Shown here one piece after another: positions 56,328 to 64,000 of a stretch of 64,000 nt of DNA. Made by a program: the position numbers and the translations under genes. Location of the stretch: NCBI RefSeq assembly GCF_006912135.1, contig NZ_VIRS01000013.1, positions 124,001 to 188,000 on the forward strand, in the 5' to 3' direction. The notes beneath the pieces are model-generated. The model did no database searches, had not been told where the DNA came from, and worked only from the letters and a program-made list of their open reading frames with translations. The first letter of the stretch is position 1; each line of letters begins with the position of its first letter. The stretch is from Cryptosporangium phraense. Its GTDB lineage: Bacteria > Actinomycetota > Actinomycetes > Mycobacteriales > Cryptosporangiaceae.

Positions 56328-59068
56328 TCTTCGGCCAGCACGATCCGGGCCAGCTCGACCCGGGAGCGGACGCCGAGCTTGGCGTAGGTGTTGCGCAGGT
56401 GCGTGCTGACCGTGTGCGGAGACAGGAACAGCCGGTCGGCGGCCTCGCGCTTGGTCGCGCCGCGTCCGATGATCCGCGCGACCTCGAGCTCGGTCGCGGT
56501 CAGCGCCGCCCAGCCGGTGATTCCGCGGGCCCGTGCGGCTCGGCGGCGCCGCACGCCGAGCTCGCGCAGCAGCGCGCGGACCCGGGCCGCGTCGCGGTGG
56601 GCGCCGTGCCGGTCGAGCAGCAGCAGGGCCCGGTCGAGGTAGCCGACCCCGGTGTCGCCGCGTCCGGCCAGCCGACCGGCGTCCTCCAGCGCGGCGGCCA
56701 GGACCAGCGGGCGCTCACCCGGCTCCAGCAGCGCGATCGCCCGGTCGAGCTCGGCCGGACTGCGCTCGGTCAGCCCGCGGGCGTGCGCCCCACCGGCGAC
56801 CAGCGCGGGCAGGTCGGGGTTGCGGGCGGCGTCGGCGGTGGCCCGGGACGCGATGCGCTCGGCCAGCCGCTGGTTCCCGGCGCGCAGCGCGATCCGGACC
56901 AGCAGCGCCGGGTCACCCGGGTCGGGCGGCTCGGCCAGCCACGGGCCGACGCCCTCCAGCCGGGCCAGCGCGGGCGCGGCCAGGGCGAGCGCGCGCGCCG
57001 GGTCGCCCTGGGCGTCGGCGACCAGCGCGGCGAGCCAGGCGCCGGTGCACCGCACGGCGAGCGACTCCGCGTCGCGCATCCGCTGGGCGTTGCGGGCCGC
57101 CCCGGCGATGCCCGCCTCGTCGCCGCTGGCCAGCGCGGCCCGACCGGCCGTGTAGAGCCCGATGATCGCGGCCGTGTGGTCGGGCTCCATCGTCTCCGGG
57201 CGCTCCGGGAAGGCCGCGGCCAGCGCGGCCGCCTCGGCCAGGGCTCCGGCGTCGAACCGCAGGCGGGCCCGCAGCGCACGCAGGACGCCGCCCCGCCCGG
57301 GCGCGGCGGCGTCGACCGCGGCGAGCGCGGCCCCCACCTCGCCGGCCATGCTCGCGCAGACGGCCGTGAGCAGCGCCGGGCTCCAGAGCAGCGGGGCGTC
57401 GACCAGGTCACGGGCCGCGGCGAGCGACGCCCGGGCCGCGGTGATCCCGTCGGTGTGCAGGCGGACGCACGCCTCGACCGCCCGCAGGGCGGACAGCGCC
57501 TCGACGTCGCCGGTGGCCCGGGCCAGCCGCATCGCGGACGGGAGGAGCGCGGCGGTGGCCTCGATCTCGTAGTCGCGGATCCGGGTGAGCGCCCGGGTGG
57601 CCAGCAACCGGGCCCGGGTGCCGCCGGAGACGCCGGAGAGGCCGAGCGCGGTGGTGCTGTGCCGGACCGACTGGGCGAACGAGTACTCCCGGTGGACGAC
57701 GGCGATCGACAGCCGGATGCGCGCCTCGACCTCCGGGTCCAACCGGCCCTGCAGCGACCGTTCGGCCAGCGCCAGCCCGTCGGCGGCCCGGCCGGCCAGC
57801 ACGTAGGCGCCGACCGCGTCCTCGATCAACCCGGCCCGGACGGCGTGGTCGGCCGGGGCCAGCTCGAGCGCTCCGGTCAGCAGCTCGACCGCCCGGCCGG
57901 GTACGGCGGCGGACGCGGCCCGGCGCAGCAGTTCCACCGCGGCCAGGTCACCGGGGAGCGCCGAGTCCAGCAGCGCGTCGGCCACCTCGAGCACCGGGCG
58001 GCCGTCGGCGAGGTCGGCGTCGACGGCCTGGCGGCGCAGCGCCCGGACCAGGTCGACCGGCAGGTCCTGACTGAGCACCTCGCGGACCAGCCCGGTGCGG
58101 AAGCGCCGCTGCCCGCCCTCGGAGGTCAGGAGCCCCTCGCCGGCCAGCTCCTCGAGCGGGCCGGTCAGGGCGGCGGGGGAGCGGTCGAGCAGCGTCGCCA
58201 GCTGGGTGACCGTGAACCGGTCGCCGACCGCCGCGCCGATCCGGACCGCTTCCTGGGCCGGCTCGGAGAGCCGCTCCACCCGTCGGCCGATCACCGCGCG
58301 CAGCCGCCCGGAGAACACGTCGGCCTGCTCGGCCAGCCCGCGCAGCAGTTCGACGAGGAGCAGCGGCTCGCCGCCGGCCCGGTGGGCGAGCGCGCGTTCG
58401 GCCGGCGACGGCGGACGCCCCAGCACGTCCCGCGCGACCGCCTCGACCGCGGTGTCGTCCAGGGGCCGGAGCGGGTGGATCGTCGCGCCGCCGTCGGCCA
58501 GCCGGGTCAGCGTCGGGTCGGCGTCCGCGGGCCGGGTGGTGAGGACCCAGGCGACGCGGTGCCCGGCGAGCCGCTCCGGCAGCGCCCGCAGCACGAACCG
58601 GGTGGCGTCGTCGGCCCAGTGCAGGTCGTCGATCGTGATCAGCAGCGGAGTCCGCCGGGCGGCCCGCTCCAGCTGGTCCTGGAACTCGTCGAGCACCTGG
58701 TAGCGCTGGTCGGTGCCGGTGGCCAGGCGACGGGCCGGCTCCGGGCCGAGGACCGGGTCGACCGGGCCGTGCAGGGCGTCGAGCAGCGGGGCCAGCGGCA
58801 GCAGGCGCGACTCGGCCTCGGCCGCCCCGCCGAGCGCGCGGAACCCGGCCGCGGTGGCCAGGCTCCTGGCCTCGGCCAGTAAGCGGCTCTTACCCGATCC
58901 GGTGCCGCCCGCGAACACCAGGACGCCCCCGTGGCCGTCCGCGAGCCGGCCGACGAGCGCGCCCAGAGCGTCGAGCTCCGCGGTCCGGCCGCGGACCGGA
59001 GTCGCCCGGCGGTCCGCCGGGACGCGCACCGGGCCCACCGGGTCCGGGATCGCCCGCTCCGCCACCAT
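56321..59068 (-). CDS. Giant LuxR-family (LAL) ATPase regulator
   Basis: A 915-residue regulator. The AAA ATPase has Walker A 'GGTGSGKSRLL' and Walker B 'LLITIDDLHWADD'. A long TPR-like middle region follows, and the C-terminus is a LuxR helix-turn-helix: 'LTATELEVARIIGRGATKRE' and 'LFLSPHTVSTHLRNTYAKLG'. This is the MalT-like LAL architecture common in actinomycetes, where it activates catabolic or secondary-metabolite genes. The ATG at 59068 has GAGAGGT seven bases upstream; a GTG nine bases earlier is less good. It is divergent from another LAL gene, with a dyad between them. Confidence 0.92.
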   Translation of the reverse strand: MVAERAIPDPVGPVRVPADRRATPVRGRTAELDALGALVGRLADGHGGVLVFAGGTGSGKSRLLAEARSLATAAGFRALGGAAEAESRLLPLAPLLDALHGPVDPVLGPEPARRLATGTDQRYQVLDEFQDQLERAARRTPLLITIDDLHWADDATRFVLRALPERLAGHRVAWVLTTRPADADPTLTRLADGGATIHPLRPLDDTAVEAVARDVLGRPPSPAERALAHRAGGEPLLLVELLRGLAEQADVFSGRLRAVIGRRVERLSEPAQEAVRIGAAVGDRFTVTQLATLLDRSPAALTGPLEELAGEGLLTSEGGQRRFRTGLVREVLSQDLPVDLVRALRRQAVDADLADGRPVLEVADALLDSALPGDLAAVELLRRAASAAVPGRAVELLTGALELAPADHAVRAGLIEDAVGAYVLAGRAADGLALAERSLQGRLDPEVEARIRLSIAVVHREYSFAQSVRHSTTALGLSGVSGGTRARLLATRALTRIRDYEIEATAALLPSAMRLARATGDVEALSALRAVEACVRLHTDGITAARASLAAARDLVDAPLLWSPALLTAVCASMAGEVGAALAAVDAAAPGRGGVLRALRARLRFDAGALAEAAALAAAFPERPETMEPDHTAAIIGLYTAGRAALASGDEAGIAGAARNAQRMRDAESLAVRCTGAWLAALVADAQGDPARALALAAPALARLEGVGPWLAEPPDPGDPALLVRIALRAGNQRLAERIASRATADAARNPDLPALVAGGAHARGLTERSPAELDRAIALLEPGERPLVLAAALEDAGRLAGRGDTGVGYLDRALLLLDRHGAHRDAARVRALLRELGVRRRRAARARGITGWAALTATELEVARIIGRGATKREAADRLFLSPHTVSTHLRNTYAKLGVRSRVELARIVLAEDQ

Positions 59069-59122
59069 CGCCCCCACCTCTCATCGTTCATCCTCGATCG
59101 TGCCTGCTCGGCCCGGGTGCGA

Positions 59123-59146
59123 ATACCGGACGTTCGTCCGAGGTAT
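59123..59146. promoter_or_regulatory. Dyad in the divergent promoter of two LAL genes
   Basis: CGGACG at 59127-59132 and CGTCCG at 59135-59140 are perfect arms with two bases between. Around them ATACC at 59123-59127 and GGTAT at 59142-59146 form a second, slightly offset inverted pair. The element lies midway in the 141-bp gap between divergent regulator genes and may be a binding site for one or both. Confidence 0.5.
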
Positions 59147-59209
59147 CGTCCGTTTGCCGAGGACCGGCGGTGCCCCGAGCGCCGGGCGCGTAGCAGAGTC
59201 AGGAGCCAC

Positions 59210-61237
59210 GTGCCCGTACTGCACGGCCGAGCCGGGGAACTCGGCGTGATCACGGCGGCGCTGGCTGCGGTCGGCCGGGGCCGCGGCGGCACGATCGTCG
59301 TCGCCGGGGCGCCCGGTTCCGGCCGCACCGCGCTGCTGGCCGAGGCCGTCGCCCGGGCGCCCGGACACGGGGTGACCCCGCTGACCGAGCTGCCGGTCGA
59401 GCCGTCCGACCGGCCCGCGACGCTCGTGCTCGACCTGGCCGAGCGGCTCGCCACGCCGGAACCCCGGCTGCTGGTGATCGACGACCTGCAGGCCCGGTCC
59501 GGTGCGACGCTGCACGTCCTGCGGGCGCTGGCCAGGAGGCTGGCCGGCTCGGCGATCCTCTGGCTGGTGGCCTCCGACGCGCGACCGGCCTCGCCGGACG
59601 CCCGGGCCACGCTGTCTGCTCTGGCCGAGGCCGGCACCGAGCTCACGCTCGGCCCGCTGCCCCTCGACGCGATGCGCGCCCTCCTCGGCGACCTGGTCGG
59701 TCCGTTCGACGAGACGACGGCGACGCTGGCCGAACGGTGCGGCGGTGATCCCGGCCTGCTCGTCGCGCTGATCGACGCGCTCCGGGCCGACGGCGCGCTC
59801 CGGACTTCGGCCGGCGTCACCGCCCTGGCCGGGGGCTTCTCGTCCGATCGGGTACGCGGGCTGGTCGACGTCCGGCTGGCGCAGCTCTCGGCCGACGCCC
59901 GGGCCACGCTCGCCGCCGCCGCCACCCTGCCGCCGCGGTTCCGGGCGGACGAGCTGGCCCGGACGCTGCGGCGGCCACCGGCGGCCCTCTGGGGCCCGGT
60001 GGCCGAGCTGACCGCGGCCGCGCTGCTGGTCGACCGGAACGGACCGCTGGAGTTCCGGCAGACCGTCCTGCGTGCCGTGCTGGCCGGTGCGCCGGCCGAC
60101 GCCGACGCCGGCGCGTCGGTGATCCCGCGCCCGATCCGCGAGGCGTACTGGCGCTTCGACTGGGAGCAGGTCCTCCTCGGGCTGGACGTCGAGCTCGACC
60201 GGGCCCCGGACGAGAGCCGGGGCCTGCTCGGCGCGCACCGGGCGCTGCTCTACGGCGTCGTCGGCTGGGCCGAGGCGGCGCTCACCGAGACCGCGGCCGC
60301 GCTGGCCGAGAAGCGCGACCGGGGTGACGAGTTCGCCGCGCGGTGCTGGCAGAAGGTGCGTTTCCGCCTGCTCTGGGACGCCGGCCGGCTGACCGAGGCC
60401 CGCCACCACCCGGCCCCCGCCCCTGGGGAGCTCAGCCCCGGAGAGTCCGGCTCCGACGATCCCGGCGACGTGATCGACGTGGCCGTGCTGGACGCGGCCG
60501 GCCGTCTCGCCCTCCGGTCGGGCGATCGGGACGCCTACCGGCGGGCGGTGGCGCGGGCGGGCGAACTCGAGGCGAAGGGCCATTCCCCCTACCGCCTCGT
60601 CCGCGCCTGGTTGACCGCGCTGAGCACCGACGACCCCCGGGCGGCGTTAGGGCTGGCGGCCACCGGCGACCTCTTCGCTCGGACCGACGTGCCCGCCGGT
60701 ATCGCGTTCGACCCGGCCGACCAACCGCGGTTCGTCCGGTTGGCGCTGGCCGCGGGAGCCCGCCGGGACGCGTCCCGGGCGGTCGAGGTGGCCGAGCAGC
60801 GGGCCGGGCGCAACCCGCGGTTCACGCTGCTGGCCGCGGCGGCGGCGCACGCCCGCGGCCTGCTCGAGGACGATCCGGCCCGGCTGCTCGCCGCGGCCGC
60901 GCTCTACCGCGAGACCTCCCGACGTCTGGACCTGGCCGCGGCCTGGGAGGACGCCGCCCGGCGCGGTGCCGACCCGGCCCGGCTGGACGCCGCCGCGGCG
61001 CTGCTGGAGCAGGCCGGCGTCCGTCGTCCCCGGGTGGCCGGGAGCGGGCAGCCGCTGACCGCGGCCGAGCGTCAGGTGGTGGAGCTGATCGTGGCCGGCG
61101 TCCCCAACCGGGAGGTGGCCGAGCGGCTGCACTGCTCGCCGCACACGGTCAACGCCCGGCTGCGGCGCGCGTTCGTCAAGCTCGGCGTGCACTCCCGGGT
61201 CGAGCTGCTCCAGCTGGCCGCGGACGACGGCATCTGA
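59210..61237 (+). CDS. Giant LuxR-family (LAL) regulator with altered P-loop
   Basis: A 675-residue regulator, shorter than most LAL proteins. The N-terminal ATPase-like region has 'GAPGSGRTALL', where the usual P-loop Lys is Arg, and Walker B 'LLVIDDLQAR'. TPR-like helices follow, then a clear LuxR helix-turn-helix: 'LTAAERQVVELIVAGVPNRE' and 'LHCSPHTVNARLRRAFVKLG'. The Lys-to-Arg change suggests weak or absent ATP hydrolysis. The GTG at 59210 has AGGAG five bases upstream. It is convergent with the next LAL gene, with five bases between. Confidence 0.88.
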   Translation: MPVLHGRAGELGVITAALAAVGRGRGGTIVVAGAPGSGRTALLAEAVARAPGHGVTPLTELPVEPSDRPATLVLDLAERLATPEPRLLVIDDLQARSGATLHVLRALARRLAGSAILWLVASDARPASPDARATLSALAEAGTELTLGPLPLDAMRALLGDLVGPFDETTATLAERCGGDPGLLVALIDALRADGALRTSAGVTALAGGFSSDRVRGLVDVRLAQLSADARATLAAAATLPPRFRADELARTLRRPPAALWGPVAELTAAALLVDRNGPLEFRQTVLRAVLAGAPADADAGASVIPRPIREAYWRFDWEQVLLGLDVELDRAPDESRGLLGAHRALLYGVVGWAEAALTETAAALAEKRDRGDEFAARCWQKVRFRLLWDAGRLTEARHHPAPAPGELSPGESGSDDPGDVIDVAVLDAAGRLALRSGDRDAYRRAVARAGELEAKGHSPYRLVRAWLTALSTDDPRAALGLAATGDLFARTDVPAGIAFDPADQPRFVRLALAAGARRDASRAVEVAEQRAGRNPRFTLLAAAAAHARGLLEDDPARLLAAAALYRETSRRLDLAAAWEDAARRGADPARLDAAAALLEQAGVRRPRVAGSGQPLTAAERQVVELIVAGVPNREVAERLHCSPHTVNARLRRAFVKLGVHSRVELLQLAADDGI

Positions 61238-61242
61238 CCGGC

Positions 61243-64000
61243 TCATTCGTTGCCCGAGTCGAGCCGGGCGAGCACCTCGTGGAGCTGGGCCCGGGACGAG
61301 ATCCGCAGCTTGGGGTAGATCCGGTAGAGGTGCGAGCTGACCGTCCGGTGCGAGAGGTAGAGCTGCCGGCCGATCTCCCGATTGGACTTGCCGCTCGCGG
61401 CCAGCCGGGCGATCTGCAGCTCGGCCGCGGTCAGCTCGGTCAGCCCGGCCGTCGACGGGGTGTCGCTGCGGATGCCCGAGCCGAGCAGCTCGGCCCGGGC
61501 CCGGTCGGCCCAGAGCGGGAGTTCCAGCGCGGTGAACGCGGCCTGCGCGGCCGCCAGCTGGTGCCGGGCGTCGGCCACCCGTCGGCGTCGTCGTAGCCAC
61601 TCGCCGTAGCTGAGCTGCAGCCGTCCCCGGACGAACGGGCCGGTCAGGTGCTCGCTGGCCAGCGCGGCCCGGAACAGCTCCTCGGCCTCCTCGTCCGCGG
61701 CGAGCAGCGGCCGGGCCTGCAGCAACGCGATCCGCGTCTGCGGGCTACCGGTCCGTTCCGCGCCGACCTCGACGACGTCCAGCAGCGGCCGGACGTCAGC
61801 CGTCCGCCCGGCCCGGACCGACGCCTCGGCCAGGTCGCCGATCATCCAGCCGCCGGCCAGCACCGAGCGGGCCGGGTCACCCGGCGTGAAGAGGCGCAGG
61901 AACGCGTCGGTCGCCGGGCCGAACCGCCCGGCGGTCAGCAGCGTGAGGCCCAGGGCGATCTGCACCTGGGACAGCAGCCGGCCCGCGCCCTGCGGCTGGA
62001 CGGTGTGCTCGACCTGGGCGATCGTGGCCAGCGCCGGTTCGACGTCGCCCCGCAGGCCCTGGACCGCCGCCTCGGCCAGCGCGCTGGAGGCGGCGCACCG
62101 CGGCCGGCCGGTCCGCCGGGCCAGCCGACCGGCCTCGACGGCGTCGTCCAGCGCCGCCGACCACTGCCGGAGCAGCACGTGCGCCCAGGCCCGTTCGGTG
62201 AGGGCCTCGGCCAGCAGACCCTCCCGGTCCTGCGTCCGCAGCCGTCGGACCGCCTCGCTGAGCAGCGGGATCGCCAGCGTGAACTGGCCGATCGCGCCGG
62301 CCGCGGTGCCGAGGAGCTTGCTGCGGTCGCCGGGAGCGGGCTCGTCGTCGGGCACCGGCGTCTCGGCCAGGAGCCCGGTCAGGCGCCGGGCGGTGGCCTC
62401 CGGTGCGGCCAGCGCCTCGATCGCGAGCCGCTCGGCGTCCGGCAGCCGGCCGGCGGCGGCCCGCAGCGCCTCCCAGGTCGGGCGGCCCGGGTCGGCCCAG
62501 TGGCTCTGCTCGGCCACCGCGAGCAGCAGCGCGCCGGCCGCCTCGGGCGCGGCGGTCGCCGCCTCGCGGGCGGCGTCGCGGACCACGGCCGGTGCGGCCG
62601 GGGCGGCGTGCTGGGCCAGCCGGAGCAGCCGCACCCGCTGCCGGTCGGCCGGGACGAGCGGCAGCTCGTCGGTGAGGTCGGCCGCGCGGAGCGTGTCGTC
62701 CCGGTCGCCGAGCTGGTCGGAGAGGACCGCGGCCTGCACCAGCCGCCGGCCCCGGTGCGCGGGGTCGGCCGAGAGCGCGGCCGCGAGCTCGTAGCACCGG
62801 GCGGCCGGCGCGACCCGGCCGCGCCGCCGGGCCCGTTCGGCCACCGCGTCCAGTGCGTCGGCGAGTGCGGCGTCGGGCCCGGCGGCGATCGCGGCCCGGT
62901 GGTAGACGCGCCGGTCGGCGCCCGGGTCGTCGTCGGCGGTGGCGTCGACGACCCGGGCGAGGGCGTGGTGGGCGCGGTAGCGGTTGGCTTCGGAGGCATC
63001 GGCGTAGACCGCCCAGCACAGCAGCGGCTCGGTGAACGCGGGCCGTCCGGCGGTCATCGTGACCAGCCCGCCGTCCAGCGCGGGCAACAGCTCGGCGGCG
63101 TCCAGCGGACGGCCGGTGACCAGCGCGCCCGCGGCGAGCAGTTCGGCCAGCGTGCTGTCGGTGTCGGCGGCCAGCAGGAGGAGCAGGGTCCGGGTCGTCG
63201 GCCGCAGTCCGAAGAGCTCGGCGGCGAACGCCTGGGCCAGCCGCGGGGTCACCGGCACGCCGTCGAGCGGCCCGGTCCCGGCGCCCCGGCCGAGCGGCCC
63301 GGTGCGGGTGCTCCGGCCGAGCGGGCCGGGGTGGGTGCTCCGGCCTAGCGGGCCGGTGTGCTCGGCGCGGCCGAGCGGGAGCTCGTGCAGGGCCAGCGGG
63401 TTTCCGGCCGCCGCGCGTAGCCAGCGGTCCCGCTGCACCGGCCGGGCGTCCGGGTGTTCCCGGGCCAGCAGCCGGGCGGCGAGCTCGGGCGGGAGCGGCC
63501 CGAGCTCCAGCTCCGGCAGGTCGAGCGCGCCCAGGCCGCCCGCCGCGCCCAGGCCGCCCGCCGGGCCCGAGCCGCCCGCGGCGCCCGGGCGGTGGGCCAG
63601 CACCAGCGCGACGGACTCGCCGCCCAGCCGCCGGGCACAGAACGCCAGTGCGTCCAGCGTCTCCTCGTCCAGCCAGTGGGCGTCGTCGACCAGGACCAGC
63701 AGCGGGTCGACGCGGCCGGCGGCCGACAGCAGGTCCAGGGCGGCCAGCGAGACCGCGAACGGATCGGCCGCCGAGCCGCCGAAGGCGGCGCTCAACGCGG
63801 CCGGACGATCCTCCGCGCCGACCGCCAACGGACGCAGCAACCGGTGCAGGCCGCCCCACGGCAGACCGAACTCCGAGCGGCACCCGGCGACCCGCAGCAC
63901 CCGCCGGCCGCTGCGCCGGGCGTACCCGGCGACCAGATCGAGCAGCAGGGTCTTGCCGGTGCCGGGGCCGCCGCGCACCGAGAGCGCCGCCCCGCCGCCG
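61243..64000 (-). CDS. Giant LuxR-family (LAL) ATPase regulator (5' end outside window)
   Basis: About 919 residues are visible; the frame is open at the right edge, so the start is missing. The first visible residues contain Walker A 'GGPGTGKTLLL', Walker B is 'LLVLVDDAHWLDE', and the C-terminus is a LuxR helix-turn-helix: 'LTAAELQIARLAASGKSNRE' and 'LYLSHRTVSSHLYRIYPKLR'. Between the ATPase core and the TPR region there is a run of four nine-residue GPLG-containing repeats (63262-63369) and, earlier, a Gly/Ala-rich insert, neither typical of the family. A GTG at 63978 directly before Walker A is unlikely to be the true start. Confidence 0.92.
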   Translation of the reverse strand, partial: GGGAALSVRGGPGTGKTLLLDLVAGYARRSGRRVLRVAGCRSEFGLPWGGLHRLLRPLAVGAEDRPAALSAAFGGSAADPFAVSLAALDLLSAAGRVDPLLVLVDDAHWLDEETLDALAFCARRLGGESVALVLAHRPGAAGGSGPAGGLGAAGGLGALDLPELELGPLPPELAARLLAREHPDARPVQRDRWLRAAAGNPLALHELPLGRAEHTGPLGRSTHPGPLGRSTRTGPLGRGAGTGPLDGVPVTPRLAQAFAAELFGLRPTTRTLLLLLAADTDSTLAELLAAGALVTGRPLDAAELLPALDGGLVTMTAGRPAFTEPLLCWAVYADASEANRYRAHHALARVVDATADDDPGADRRVYHRAAIAAGPDAALADALDAVAERARRRGRVAPAARCYELAAALSADPAHRGRRLVQAAVLSDQLGDRDDTLRAADLTDELPLVPADRQRVRLLRLAQHAAPAAPAVVRDAAREAATAAPEAAGALLLAVAEQSHWADPGRPTWEALRAAAGRLPDAERLAIEALAAPEATARRLTGLLAETPVPDDEPAPGDRSKLLGTAAGAIGQFTLAIPLLSEAVRRLRTQDREGLLAEALTERAWAHVLLRQWSAALDDAVEAGRLARRTGRPRCAASSALAEAAVQGLRGDVEPALATIAQVEHTVQPQGAGRLLSQVQIALGLTLLTAGRFGPATDAFLRLFTPGDPARSVLAGGWMIGDLAEASVRAGRTADVRPLLDVVEVGAERTGSPQTRIALLQARPLLAADEEAEELFRAALASEHLTGPFVRGRLQLSYGEWLRRRRRVADARHQLAAAQAAFTALELPLWADRARAELLGSGIRSDTPSTAGLTELTAAELQIARLAASGKSNREIGRQLYLSHRTVSSHLYRIYPKLRISSRAQLHEVLARLDSGNE
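63262..63369 (-). repeat. 27-bp coding repeat, four diverged units, in the last LAL gene
   Basis: Four consecutive 27-bp units encode RAEHTGPLG, RSTHPGPLG, RSTRTGPLG and RGAGTGPLD. They lie in frame between the ATPase and TPR regions and look like an expanded surface loop. The unit length equals that of the repeat in the alpha/beta hydrolase, although the sequence differs. Confidence 0.75.

Noticed and set aside
56399-58882. 827-codon plus-strand frame opposite the LAL regulator
   Set aside because: It is Gly/Arg/Gln-rich shadow sequence opposite a gene with intact Walker and LuxR motifs.
1-64000. CRISPR arrays, tRNA or rRNA genes, insertion sequences, phage attachment sites
   Set aside because: No regularly spaced direct repeats, no cloverleaf-like sequences and no transposase or integrase genes were recognised on reading both strands; short or divergent tRNAs cannot be fully excluded by eye.

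Overview
The window comes from a high-GC Gram-positive actinomycete. Most genes have strongly G/C-ending codons, GTG and TTG starts are common, exported binding proteins carry lipoboxes, and actinomycete-typical families are present (MmyB-type XRE regulator, Methyltransf_19/DUF574 methyltransferase, giant LAL-type LuxR regulators). The genus cannot be fixed from the sequence. No rRNA, tRNA, CRISPR array, insertion sequence or phage gene was recognised.

Region 1 (1-12.5 kb) is a catabolic locus. Seven tightly packed minus-strand genes encode a self-sufficient cytochrome P450 fused to a phthalate-dioxygenase-reductase-like module, a TauD-type dioxygenase, Rieske dioxygenase alpha and beta subunits, a VOC extradiol dioxygenase, a BMP-type binding lipoprotein and an amidase (cut by the window start). 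An XRE/MmyB regulator is divergent from it. Next to it lie a zinc alcohol dehydrogenase and a coupled plus-strand trio: aldehyde dehydrogenase, RidA-family protein and acetamidase/formamidase. Together they suggest ring oxidation, ring cleavage and nitrogen release from an aromatic amide or amine; the substrate is not known.

Region 2 (12.5-22 kb) holds an SH3-domain membrane protein, a GNAT acetyltransferase, the urea ABC transporter urtABCDE, an NCS1 permease and two tandem paralogous TetR regulators, all coupled by short overlaps from urtB on. Possible RNA structures lie over the urtA ribosome binding site and between urtA and urtB.

Region 3 (22-27.6 kb) differs in composition (more A/T at third positions) and encodes almost only unrecognised proteins: a cysteine-containing lipoprotein, a 149-residue protein, a 39-residue membrane peptide, and a large Clp_N-like/multi-TM/TIR-like/beta-propeller-like protein interrupted by one apparent frameshift. 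This is the best candidate for an undescribed system.

Region 4 (27.6-33.2 kb): a DUF574 methyltransferase, an MFS exporter with a divergent TetR regulator and a perfect 24-bp palindrome between them, an alpha/beta hydrolase with an in-frame minisatellite, and a FadR-type GntR regulator.

Region 5 (33.3-43 kb): a nine-gene, almost fully overlapping operon with an oligopeptide-type ABC importer, aldehyde dehydrogenase, SDR, M20 peptidase and a NylC-like N-terminal-nucleophile amidase. A textbook FadR-family palindrome sits just in front of it.

Region 6 (43-54.3 kb): a TetR/ABM monooxygenase pair with twin operators, a two-component system, a secreted helical-repeat protein, a GAF/LuxR regulator split over two coupled ORFs, a hemerythrin protein, a SnoaL-like protein, an HSL-type esterase, an MFS transporter, a thiamine/iron-type binding lipoprotein, and a PoxB-like pyruvate oxidase/dehydrogenase.

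Region 7 (54.3 kb to end) is a run of four large LAL/TPR regulators, one without an ATPase domain, one with an Arg in the P-loop, and one truncated by the window end.
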